Shown in pieces: positions 32,790-44,782 of a stretch of 64,000 bases of DNA. Every line of letters begins with the position of its first letter. The stretch's first letter is position 1. The position numbers and the translations under genes are program-made. The notes under the pieces are model-generated. The model was not told the origin of the DNA, searched no databases, and saw only the letters and a list, made by a program, of their open reading frames with translations. The DNA is from Panonychus citri. Its lineage: Eukaryota; Arthropoda; Arachnida; Trombidiformes; Tetranychidae. The DNA lies in NCBI RefSeq assembly GCF_014898815.1, contig NW_026515541.1, positions 1,054,001 through 1,118,000 on the forward strand, written 5' to 3'.

Positions 32790-34391
32790 GTAATAAATCA
32801 ACTACCGTAGGTTCATCAACAAGTGGACAAACAAAAGGTGGTGAACCCATTGAAATTGATTGACCTCTCAAACATCAGATATATATACTAATCATTGTCC
32901 TATTTTTCGCTGATTTTCTTCTGATTTTCCTTTTCTATTTCTCCATCTCTCGCTCTCGCTCTCTCTCTCTCGCTCTTGCTCTTTCTACCATCCTAATGAC
33001 TCCTTTTCTCCTGTTTCCAAGGTACTTCTCACAGAGTTATATTTGTTTCACTCTACAATTAAATCTAATAACTACGGTTCACGCTGCATAGTAACTTAAC
33101 CCAATCTACTTGCAGGACTCAGGTTTTAATACTTTCTGTATATGTAAGAGTGTGTGTGTGAGTGCTCACCAAGAAAACCAGGTCATCATGTACTTTTTTT
33201 CTCGCTTTAGATGAAACTAAAAGATGATGATGATAATGATTATCTTAATCAGCCAACAGCACATATTATTACTATTTAATCCATTCAATTAATTAATTCT
33301 TTTACTGGTTAATCTCTCTCTCTCTCTCTCATCTCGATCTCTATCTTCTTATTTTTTCATCTTTATCTTTCTTTCAAAGGCCTTTTTTCGTCTCGTGTCT
33401 TCCACCACCACCACTACCACCGCTCTCTACCTCTTCCTCCTCTCTGCGTTACCAATTCTTAATGATAATTATCACTTTGCACTTGAAAATATTATCATCA
33501 TCCAATGAGTTTATATCCATGACACTTTTTCTTACACAATAATCTCAATGATGATCATAATCGATCAACTCATATGTAACTCCAATTGAAAATATATTTA
33601 CTTTTATAAGATATTATTTGATTGTTGTGATTTAATATCGCTAATTTTGTTGTTACCTTTCACTCCTAATACGCGTTTCCGATAGTTTTTTTTTTGTTTG
33701 ATACTCTTTTCCATCAAATGATCCTGATGATCATCACATCATTGAACTTTCTCTCTCTCTCTTTATCTGTTCCTAATTGAATCAATTACAATTAACTTTC
33801 CATTAATCTGATTGAAATTATCTACTTGGTAATTTAATCTCTTTTTGATATATTCTCATGATATCATGTTAATGATAATACCGGTTACTTTTAAATTCTA
33901 ATTTTAAAAATTTTGTTAATTACCTTGTCTACCAACAATTATGTCTAATCAGTAACAATGTTTTTAAATTGTTAATTACCTTTAATTAGAAAAACATTAA
34001 TCATTAACTTTTTCTTTTTCTTTTTCTTTTCTCTTTTTCCTTTTTTCTTTATCTTAACATCATCAACCATTGGATATAAACAACAAAATGATCATGATTG
34101 TGAATGAAAATATTGTCACCAAACAAAATGATTAATTAATTAATCATATCTCATGGATTCTCATTTACATCATCATCACTTGGGAATGTGTGTCTTTAAA
34201 TTATAATGAAATCATTTTGAAACATCGTTCTTAATGTGTGTGTTGATATTGATACTCATCAATTGGATCATCCTCATCATCAATCCTGTATTTGGATTAT
34301 AATTGATAATCATCTCATAACCCCCGATGGTCATTACTTTTTTCACCCAATTCACCTGATTTTGGATCTTTTTTTTTCATTCAATCATCAG
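32790..34391 (+). other. Intron 1 (coding) of the zinc-finger gene
   Basis: 1.6 kb, GTAATA to ATCAG. Pyrimidine-rich with CT runs near 32950 and 33310; no other gene is seen. Confidence 0.6.
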
Positions 34392-34556
34392 GTATGAGCT
34401 GCAGACGACCAGGTTTCATTACCTGTTCAATATGTAACGCAACGAAATACTATTCACACGTTCAAAGGCGTTTTGGCCAATACTCTTGTGAGCCCTGTTC
34501 TAAGTTTATGAAGCGTTTCCTTCGAGATCCAAAAATATTTACTTGCTCACAAAAAG
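34392..34556 (+). CDS. Zinc-finger factor, coding exon 2 (first C4 finger)
   Basis: It encodes residues 288-341. Cysteines at about 298, 301, 319 and 322 form C-x2-C-x17-C-x2-C, followed by SKFMKRFL where nuclear receptors have the KGFFRR recognition helix, then the first cysteine of finger two (C338). Ordinary receptors have 13 residues between the cysteine pairs, so this finger is four residues longer. The acceptor is ATCAG at 34387-34391. The donor G/GTTGGC at 34557 is non-ideal after GT but gives the right phase. The intron interrupts finger two exactly before Gly-His-Cys. Confidence 0.85.
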
Positions 34557-37500
34557 GTTGGCATTAATTTTACTTATTCGAACACCTTGCACTTTTCCTC
34601 TTTCCTCTCTCTCTCTCTCTTTCTCTCTCCTCCACCTTCAAATTATCATCATTTAATTTTCTATTATGATCATCAATTGGTTTTGTTTTTGTTTTCCATC
34701 AGTCAAGGTAGAAAGACTCATTTGCTTTAGAAACAAAAGGTTTACCTATTTTCATCATCAGTTTTTCGTCTCTCACTTGTTAGTAAATGAGTGAGGGAGA
34801 GAGAATGATGATCTCATTAACATAAAATTCGAATCAAAACTCGCCATTCTCACCTTTTCTTACCTTCTTTTCAATATTCTTCTCTCTATTTCTTTTTACT
34901 TTACCGGCTCTTCATCATCCAGACATCTTTCTTCTTCTAACTAACCTTTTCCCTCTATTTCATCATCATGTTCTTCATGAAGATGATTCTTGAAATCGTT
35001 CTTGATTCTTTTCCACAATAAAAACAACAACATACTTTTTCTCAAGTCTGCTGAGCCTTTTCATCCTTTTCATCCTTTTTTCCGTCTCACTCTCTCTCTC
35101 TCTCTCTCTTTCTCTCTCTTCTTTGTCTTTCTTGTCTTCACCTTCATCTTTTTTGGCTCATCTTTTTTTACCTTATCTTTTCTCTCTTTATTCTCACTCT
35201 CACTTCAAGTTAACCTTTTTTTTTCTCACCATCATCATACGAATGAACATATAATTTGCTGAAACTTCAACGAACTCAATCAGTAAAATTTACCTCAATT
35301 TTTTTATGCAAAACTTTCTGCCTCACTCTCTCTCTCTCTCCCTTTAGACAACTATTTTCGAGAAGCCTTTTTATCATCATCACCATCAATATTATCATCA
35401 AATCATTCATTCACTCACTCATTTTAAATGTAACACTTATTTACATTCTTGGTTACTTTTTAATTTCACCTTGAAACTTTTTCCATCATCACCATGTTAT
35501 ATAAATAACATTTACTCTCTCACATACACTCACTTTTCTCTATTTCCATCTACCTAATATGTAACATTCTCATCATTTCCATGTTATTTTATCAATCTTG
35601 AGCTTCCTAGTTTTTCGCAATCCCCTCATTTATCACTTCGATTTCTCTCTCTCACACGAATATCATCCATCTCTCCCTCTCTCTCTCTATCTTCAAATAC
35701 CTAATGCCATGAGCATCATTATCATCATGATTATCCTTATCATCCTAATTTTTTTCCTCATGCTCACTTTTCGCCATTTCCCTATTTTTACATCAATCTT
35801 TTTGCAAGACGAAAGAAAAATAAAATGTTGGCTTCCAGGTTTTTGCGAAACATTTTATATACTTTTTTTCATCTTCATCCTCATCTTCATCTTAATCATT
35901 CCCTTCCAATCATCATCCAACATCTTCATATAAATAATTACTATTCCTTGATGCACCTTGTTATCGGATCAGGTTTCTGATTATCATTATTCTGTGTTCT
36001 AATTTTCTTATTATTTTATTTTTCTTCTTAATTTTCAAATCTTCCAATTTAAATTTATCATTTAGATTAATATAAGATGCTCCTTATATATATAAAAAAA
36101 ACCTACTCATCATCATTATCATTTACAGTTAACATTACGAAAATATCATGAGTCTTTCCTAATGATTTCCCCTTCCTGAAACATTTCATTCCTATCAACA
36201 TTAATGATCTTCCTTGACAATTGAAATTAACGTAACTAAATTACCACTGTAATCATATCAAAATCAACGTAATATGATGATGATGATGAGATTCTTATAA
36301 ACACCAACATCTTTACCCTTCATTCACCTTTTTCTTTTTCTTAATCTTTTTCTATTTAACATGATTTTCTGATTCGTTCAGTTTGATTGCCTCCAAGCGA
36401 TCAAGGCTCATTCAAAATGATTAGAACTTTTTTAATTTTTCTTCTTCTTCTTCTTTTCTATTTTACTCAATCAACTGCGTTCTTACCTCACCTTCATCAT
36501 TAACTTGATGATGATTCTTTTCATTTCTTTTTAATTCTTAATTCGTTCTTGATTTAGTTTTCATTCACTAATCAAATCCATGCTCTCGCCGTAAGCAAAG
36601 GATTACAGTTAAATTACATTAGCACGCAACTAACAATTTACAAGCGTACTTGTTATTATAAGATATTTATATATCATTATTATTACAGGTATTCATCAAA
36701 TATTAATACATAATATTTAATTGTTTACATCACCTCCAAGGGGTTTATGTTATATGCATACTTGATTAATCAATACACAATATATTTCATCCTGAATTAA
36801 TTGCTTGTTTTCTGTGTTAATTGTTTCTACCTCTAAATGGTAATTTATTATGATCTTAATCATGTTAATTACTCAATCTCCTTATTCTTAAATTGTTCAA
36901 TTTACGAAAGAAAATTACTCATTGACAATTAGCTTGATTATCAGTTATACTTTTGTTGTTGTTGTTTTTGCTTTTGTTTATTTCCTTTTAATGAAAGTTT
37001 TTAATTAATTTGCTTGATTTGATTGTTATCTTCAATCAATAACCTTAATTGTTATGTCTCTTATTTTATCATTATTATTAATCAATAACAAAAGGCCTGA
37101 AACTAAATTAACATTAACCTTGCTTATGCTTTTCTTTTTACTATTCTAGACTCTAATCAGAATGTTTAATTATCTAACCATGATTAGTTACTTAATGGTG
37201 ATTATTAATCAATTGTTGTTGTTTACCTTACTTGAACAACAATTAATTGTTCACACTATCAACTAATTGAATCATTTTGCTTTGCTTGTGTTAGTTTGTT
37301 TTTTAATCACTTTGACTTTGTGTTTGTGTATTGATTTGAAACAATCAGAAAATTTGTCAATTGAATCTCATTGATTACTGTTGATGGTTAAAATATTTAG
37401 TTTAATCATCATCAGCAATTTAAACTTGATGTCTTTTTATTGAATACATTGTATTTGTATTTTGTGTAGTATTTGTCTGCTTATTGTTGTCAATTGATGT

Positions 37501-39369
37501 TGTTAATTGTTGTTAACTTGCACAGACAGAGCATTTAATTGTTATGTCTTGTTGATTATATTTTGGTTAGTTTAGCTGTCTACAATTAAATTAATCGGCC
37601 TAAATCTCATATCGACTGAATCAATCTTGAAAAACTCACGCAATTCAACTTGATCTTTATCATTTTATCGCTCCCTCATCATCCACCCACTTTTCATCCC
37701 TTTCTTTTCAAGCTTCTTCTCTGTCTTCATTATCATCCTCATCATCTTAATTAGTCATTAAAACAAAGAGCAAGAATTAACCTTATCAATGATTTCTCTC
37801 TATCATTAATATTATCTATAAATTTTTTTTCTTTAAGATTCACTCTGATTTTCATGGTAAACTTATCATGTTAATCTCATCATTAATTATCATTGAAACG
37901 ATTATCTTATCACAATTAAAAGGCTACAATTTTCCATACCCACTAATTCATTAGATTGATAGACTAAACAATTCTGTTAATATTTATCATTTTCTTCTCG
38001 ATCAATGCTAAGAATTGATTGTTTTCATGACAGAAAATAATAATTACATTGATTTACATTAATAAATCATCAGCTTGAAGCTCAACTGATGAAAAATACA
38101 TGATGATGATGAAGATGAAATCGGTCTCTCATCGGTTTACCTACTTTCACCTGTTCTAATTGTAAGAATTAACTCTTTCGAATGTTAAATATTCAATTCT
38201 GTCGATTATCAGTACTCATTCAATTGTTAACCTGTTGTCATGTCAACAATTGATTATTTTCCTCAAATTGTTGATAGTTAACAATCAATAAGAACGATGT
38301 TTCATCTGTTGATGTTTCATTTTTTACTTCAATTCATCTTAGCTTTTTGATTCATTTCCTTGATACTTTTTTTTACCCTTTTAATTGTTATTATTATTGA
38401 GAAAAAAACTAAAAGTTAATCACTTTATTTTCATTAATCAATAGTAATGATAATTAACTACAGAAAGGGTGTGTTAATTATTAACTATCTAAATTAAAGG
38501 TCGAGCCAGGTAACAATTTATTTCATCATAAACAATCAGCACCTTTTACTTTGTCACCAACACAATTTAAAAGCTTAAACAATTTACTGATTAACATTAA
38601 ATTACCATGCTAATCACTTTTAGTCAGCAGTTTGGTCTTAGTTTTACAACTTGACTGTTTATCAATTAGTTTCAATTGACATCATCACTTTTTTTTACTC
38701 TCCATCTTCATCTCTCCTTAATTCATCATCTTCATCTTCATCTTCATATTTTCCTCATCTTCTCATCCATATCTTTTTGTTTGACACTTTGAATGATAAT
38801 CTAATTGACAACATAAGCCACAGTGATTTATTAATCATCTTTAATTAACTAATTATATTTGTAACTTTTTTTTTCTGTCACTTGATTTACATTTTTGTTT
38901 TTTTTACTTCTTTCAATTGGATTGGGTTAATTTAGAAATCACTTTTCACTTGACAAAAGTTAAATTGTTGCTTGACAATTTAATCTAAACAGTTATGATT
39001 AATCAAAATCTGGCTTATGAAGGTTTTCATGTTAATTACTGTTAACTGCTGATTGTCTGGATTAGTTAATCATTTGTTTCACTTGTCTACGGGTTATTAT
39101 TATCTTACCTCATTATTATTACTGTTTTGATTAATTGTTACCTGATAACCTTAATTTCAATAGTCAACACTTTGTGTTTTTTTTCAATCTATTCAATGAG
39201 TTAATCTAATTATATTTATAGTAATCATTTTGTTTACAATTAGTTTGAAACTTTTTTTTAAGGTCAAACAAATTAATCTTGATGTCCTAATCATCATTTC
39301 CTTAATCAGTTTTCATCATCTTGATAATCATCATCAGCATCATCACTTTGTCACATCCTCATCTTCATT

Positions 39370-39434
<65 letters not shown>

Positions 39435-40075
39435 TGTCCTGATTAAATTTGATTCAATCAATTAATTGCTTGGTATTATTCATATTTAAACTCACGCTAT
39501 TAAGATTTTACTTTTTCTCTATTTTTTTCTCATTCAAATGATTAAAATCATCATATAATTAAAATGATGATCATGTCTAACTGCGGAAACTTTGATTCCG
39601 TGTTAATTGAATTGAATTGAATCAATCTGTTTGATTTAACTATTAAACCGTTATCATTACTAGTTTATTGTTAATCAAGCCTTAATTACTGTTTGATTAT
39701 CGGTGATGATGATTATTGGTTATCATGAATAATTTTTACCTTTTCATTTTCTTTACACTTAATCATATCAATTGGAAATGTTAATGTTAATGTTAATCAT
39801 AAAAATTGATTTAATGATTGAATTGAATTGAAAACAATCAATTACTTGTTAACTTAATCATGTTGATGATAATAATTTAATCAACTTTCTCATCTTGATC
39901 ATCTCATTTCCCTACCAACCTGTTTAACTTGTCTCTCTTATTAGGGTTTATCATGATTACCATGAAATCAACAGTTTCCTTATCATCAATGAAGATAAAT
40001 CCTAATTGTTGGATAATTTATATTTTTCAACGTTCTAATCTTGCTTTTTATCTTCCTTATCATCCGTTTCTTTAG
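34557..40075 (+). other. Large intron splitting zinc finger two
   Basis: 5.5 kb between coding exons. The first third is strongly CT-rich with Ser/Phe/Leu-rich artefact frames (34990-35262, 35256-35474, 35598-35933); the rest is AT-rich. It contains a (CT)n run at 39372-39426. No independent gene is recognised. Confidence 0.65.
39372..39426. repeat. (CT)n microsatellite
   Basis: About 55 bp of CT dinucleotides inside the large intron. It is on the opposite strand sense to the GA runs of the left 10 kb. Confidence 0.95.
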
Positions 40076-41638
40076 GTCATTGTACAATAGGGAAACCGTC
40101 AGGTGAACAAGAACCCAGAGGAGTTTCAGTTAATCGGTGTAAAGCTTGTTGGTTAAAGATTTGCCTGGAAAAGTTCATACTCGATTCAGAGACAAGACTT
40201 GCAATCGATAAATATTATGCTCCAAAGTTTTCCGATTCTTCTGGATCTTCTTTGGGCACTAACGATATCGGCGATGGTTCTGAGAGAGGAGGAGGCGGAG
40301 GTGATGGTGAATCTGAGGGTGGAGTGAATTCTGAATGTAATAACAATCTTAGTACAAGTAGTGGATCCATTGGAGGTTGTGGTGGTGAGAAAGGGGTCGG
40401 AGGAGGTTTTGGAGGAGAAACAGGAGAGAGTAAAGAAGCTATCAGATTATTACATGGTGGGGAATGTGGTGGTGGTGAAGGTGAAGGAAGAACCGGAAAA
40501 TCTTCCAACAATCAATCAGGTCTTTCTGAGCGAATTGAATCAAATGGCTGTGATACAACAATATCACCACCACCGTTACCCTTTCCTCAACGTAAAAGGA
40601 AACCCAAAAATGAAACGTCAACATTATCATCATCATCATCATCGTCATCATCATTCACATCAACTTTATCTTCATCAACCCAAGTAACAACCACAACAAC
40701 GACACCAGGAAACTTGATAAACAACAATAATGGATCGACTCATCCAGGGGAAAGCATTCCACTTTCAACCAGTCTGAGCGGAAATAATAATCGCATCAAA
40801 GATAAACATCATCCTCAATATCAATCTCATCATAATCATCATCATCCTCTTCATCATTCACATCAAAATCAGCAATATCATTCATCTTCACTTTATGGTG
40901 GTCATCATTCATCAACTGTTCTTGGTGGTGGTGGTGGTCATCTTTTAACGGAACCTTTATGTTTAACCACCTCTGGACGTCGGTCTGATCTCTCTTCTTC
41001 CGGTCTACTTGGTAATTTTACTTCCAATTCTCGATCGTCTTTCTTACCTGGCAGTGGTCACTTAAGTCTATCACATGCCTCATTAGGTCCACGTTATCCT
41101 TGGAGTCATCGGCGTAAAGATGATTACGATTTAATTGCACCATCAACAGCAATTTCTTCTTTAACTACATCGATAAATTTTAGGCGAGATTTAACTCGAC
41201 CTTTTAATCATGATAATTTAATTATTCGCCGGGGAAGTGATGATGATCTTAATGATCTCTATTCAGGTGATTACAGTTTAACCTCACCTGAATTACTTTT
41301 GTCTGGACCTTATGTAGGTGTTAGTCATATCATTAAAGATTCAAATGGAGATGGAGATGATAATGTTACCGTAATGGGATCACCAGCAACACCACCACCA
41401 CCTCCGGCAAGGTGTGGTAAATGTACCTATTGTTTACCGACGATTGATGAAAAGGCCAATGTTGTCGTGGTCAAGGAAAATGTTGGTCCAGTTAGATGTC
41501 GACTTGCTGAAATGATGTCCAAGATTAGTCAAACTAATGATAAAGGAGGAGGAGGAAACGATGGTAATCATGATGATCATGAAGGTGGAGTAACAACAAC
41601 AACAATATCAACCACCACGACCGCATCAATAGCTAAAG
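40076..41638 (+). CDS. Zinc-finger factor, coding exon 3 (end of finger two and low-complexity body)
   Basis: It starts after TTTAG with GT, which completes the split Gly codon, then His-Cys. Finger two reads C338-x5-C344-x18-C363-x2-C366; the 18-residue spacing is nine longer than the receptor norm. RCKACWLKICLEKF matches the receptor end pattern (CxxC..xxC). After it come IDKYYAPKF and a long Gly/Ser/His/Asn-rich region. A second cysteine pair (CGKCTYC) lies near 41412. No ligand-binding domain is visible, as in knirps-group receptors. The frame runs on to a stop at 41667, but the donor G/GTAATG at 41639 keeps phase 1 into exon 4. Confidence 0.8.
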
Positions 41639-41904
41639 GTAATGATCGTGGCTGTAATTATAACTGAAAACTTTGTGTGTAACGATTAGGATTGTGCTCG
41701 TGAAGGTGTTGAATTAATTATTAATGATAGAAAACACGATTAATCAATTATTGATCATTCGATTATCATTAAAAATTCATAACTTAATCAGTCAAAAAGT
41801 TACCAATATCTTTGATCTAATCATTGATGTTGAGATTTTTTTCCCCAACTTAATTTAGATAATTTGATTAAAGTAATTAAATTTTGTTTTCTTTTTCAAA
41901 TCAG

Positions 41905-42488
41905 GTCACAATTCTGAGGATATTGTCCATTCGTCGACTCCCAACTTGACCAATAATAAATCTGCTGGTCGTCGTAACCGAAAAGAGAGACGGTCAAGAG
42001 GCGGTGGAGTGTTGATGGACAAGGAGGAAAGTGAAGGTTCTATCAACACCACTTCGAATCCAATTGATGTTACATTTCACCGTAAACGATTAGTGTCCGG
42101 GGAAGATGATGATAATGTCCAAAGTGTTTCAATTAAATATTTGAATCACGATGAAAATCATCATGGTCATCACAATAATCATTATAATAACAATCATCAT
42201 CAAGGAAATCGTTCATCTTCATCACCCTCCTCATCATCAACAACAACAGCGACAATAAACAATATTAAATTGAACAAATCTGATATGTTCAATGCTAAAC
42301 CTTACAAAAAGATTCTGATCAATGAGCATTTTGTTAATTCATCACCAACAATCAACAATCAATCAACTTCAAACTCTGTTATTAACTCAATTAATCCATT
42401 ATTATCAAGAGATCTGTCCGGGCCGATAATCAGTCCTGATTCAAATTTTTTAAGTGAAATTTTAAACGCCAATTCACCTTTCTTATGA
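41905..42488 (+). CDS. Zinc-finger factor, coding exon 4 (C-terminus)
   Basis: The acceptor AATCAG ends at 41904, and GT completes the Gly codon. Exon 3 and exon 4 join in frame as Lys-Gly-His-Asn. It encodes a basic cluster (GRRNRKERRSRG) that could be a nuclear localisation signal, His/Asn- and Ser/Thr-rich low complexity, and a short conserved-looking end, with TGA at 42486. The basic patch and intact 190-codon frame support it as a real exon. If the upstream intron is retained the protein ends at 41667. Confidence 0.7.
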
Positions 42489-44014
42489 TTGAGAAAATTT
42501 GAAACAATTAGTTAATTACAACGAAACTTTTGGAGTGAGAAAGTGAGATAAATTAACCCTCTGAAAATCAGGATAAAAGTTTAATCATCAACCAATTATC
42601 ATTATCATCATAATCATAATCATCAAAGAGTAAACTATATATTGTTAATCAAAAAGGAAGAGAAAATTTTATTAATATATATAATTAATTATATACAAAC
42701 AATTTAATTAATTGAAATGTGAATCAATGATTAAGAAAATTGTGTTAACTCCTTTTTATTGTCAATGATTTGTACTAATTGTAATGGTAATAACATTATG
42801 GAAACAATTGAAAGTTAATCAATCAAAAAAAAAGAAATATATTTGTAAATGTTTGTCGAGTGTTAATTGATTAACAATTAAGTTAATCAATGGAAATCAT
42901 CAAAGTGATCAACTAATTTAAATTACCTTAAATTTTTATCTCTTTTTCAATTGTTGACTCTGAAAAAAAAACAAATACAATTATGATTTTGTTATTATTA
43001 TCACAATCAATACTTTAATCATTACCAATAATTAACTAATTGTTATATAAGAAACTTGTAATAACTAATTATTGAATCTGAAAGACATTAATTGAGTTGA
43101 TTTAATTGCCTTAAATTGCCCAAAACTTTTAACTCTCAATTGTAATTATTTTTGTTCATCTCGTCTTTCAAGTCACCATTGATCGTAATTATAATCGTTG
43201 GTTAATCAATTAATTGTTTAACTTTTTTAATTTCACTTTTGTCGTTCACCTTAATCATGATTACGATCAACAGCAGCAACAATCAAAAAGGATGAACAAT
43301 TTAATTTGTTAAATGAAAACAATTAAAGGGAAACTTGGAGGAAGCAAAATCAACAAACTAAATCAACAATTTTCCGTTAAACAATTAACAGTTAATCTGA
43401 TTTGTTATGATTAACTTAATTTCTCATCTGATTGTTTCAATTTTTCTGATATGTGTTATGTCAACATCACGTTAATTATTAAAATAATTAACTTAATTAT
43501 TTTGTGTTTCTTTCAAATCTAATTCAGTTGTTATTTTTGCATCTCAATGAAAAAAAAGAGATTTAGACTAAATTGTTACAATTAACATCGGTTAATTGTT
43601 AATTTACTCATCAAGATTAATCTGGTGAATGGGAGATTCTCATCCTAATTTGATTACAGTTCTCATCAGTTGATTGTTATGATCAAATTTAATTTTGACC
43701 ACAAAGAGTTGATGGAACGACAAAAAAGTTTTGTTTTTCGTTATTATCAATTTTATTGCATTTGGTTACAATCAATTGCAATCAACGTTCATCCAATTGA
43801 ACAATTAGATATCAACTAGGCAAAATAACAGGTAAACTGGATCTAAATTGATTATATCAGGCCAAAAGTGAGCGATTTTTGTTTATTTTAATTTGATTGC
43901 CAATCGATTGAGTCGATGAATTTGGATTTGAAACTTTTTAAAATGATGAAGGAAAATATTGCCGATAAGATTGTTTTCCATTCTTTTTGTTTTCCCTTTT
44001 TTTGTTCTGGTTAA
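42489..44014. other. Intergenic between zinc-finger gene and MsrB
   Basis: AT-rich 3' UTR and intergenic DNA with many TTAATTGTT-type words. No gene or structured RNA is recognised. Confidence 0.6.
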
Positions 44015-44497
44015 TCACTTTTTCTTAAACTTCAATGAAGCTGAATTAATACAATAACGTTGAGATGTCGGTTTAGGTCCATCATTAAACAAATGACCAA
44101 GATGAGAATCACATTTTGAACAGGTAACCTCAATCCTTTTCATACCAAGTGAATTATCTGGTGTCAATTTAACAGCAAACTTATTGACATCAAAAAACGC
44201 CGGCCAACCACAACCTGAATCATATTTAGTACTTGAAGGGAAAAGATCAGCATCACAAACTAGACAATGATAATTACCATTTTCTTTTAATTTCAAATAT
44301 TCACCAGAAAAAGGTAACTCAGTATCTTTTTCCTGAGTTACTCTATATTGAATTTCACTTAGTCGACTTTTCAACTCTTCTTTATTAACCTTAAATTCAC
44401 CTGAAGGCAAATTACTGGACGCAGATGATTCACTCATTATCTTAAATTGTTTATTTAAAAATAGAAAACGATTAAACAATTTACTTAATCTGTTCAT
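44015..44497 (-). CDS. MsrB: Methionine-R-sulfoxide reductase B (160 aa)
   Basis: It reduces methionine-R-sulfoxide in proteins and so repairs oxidative damage. Family features appear in order: the lead-in EELKSRLSEIQYRVTQ, two zinc CxxC pairs (CLVC and CSKC), GCGWPAFFD, HLGHLFNDGP and the active-site RYCINSASL. The catalytic residue is Cys, not selenocysteine (codon not TGA). The first in-frame ATG is 44497; it gives a basic, hydrophobic N-terminus with Arg, Asn and Phe and no acidic residues, resembling a mitochondrial presequence. The internal Met before SESSASS would give a cytosolic form, so dual targeting is possible. No introns are seen. The gene is divergent from E2F with 285 bp between start codons. 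Confidence 0.95.
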   Translation of the reverse strand: MNRLSKLFNRFLFLNKQFKIMSESSASSNLPSGEFKVNKEELKSRLSEIQYRVTQEKDTELPFSGEYLKLKENGNYHCLVCDADLFPSSTKYDSGCGWPAFFDVNKFAVKLTPDNSLGMKRIEVTCSKCDSHLGHLFNDGPKPTSQRYCINSASLKFKKK

Positions 44498-44782
44498 CAA
44501 GACACATCAGCAACAATCAACAAAAATCAACAGAAATTGAAAACAGAAAAAAAAATTGAGAGAAAGAACAATCGATCGAAACAATCGATATATCGAAAAC
44601 CGAAGCCACGCCCATTAAACCGTTTGATTGAATTCATGTTGACAAATTTGATTTTGTTTTCACATTTAGTCAATTTTGTTTTTTACTTTTCTTGCCTTAT
44701 ATTTATTATTATTTTGATTGTTTGGAAAATTAATTTTTTTCTCTAGTTATCTTTATTTAGTTGTTCAAATTAATCGTTGATC
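44498..44782. promoter_or_regulatory. Divergent promoter of MsrB and E2F
   Basis: 285 bp between the two ATGs. It includes CCACGCCCATT (GC-box/KLF-like) and ATCGATCGAAACAATCGATA near 44570-44590. No TTTSSCGC-type E2F site was seen. Confidence 0.6.

Noticed and set aside
40215..40511. Pro-rich minus-strand ORF opposite the zinc-finger exon 3
   Set aside because: Mirror of Gly-rich codons on the plus strand.
44015..44497. Selenoprotein version of MsrB
   Set aside because: The active-site codon reads Cys; no TGA in frame.
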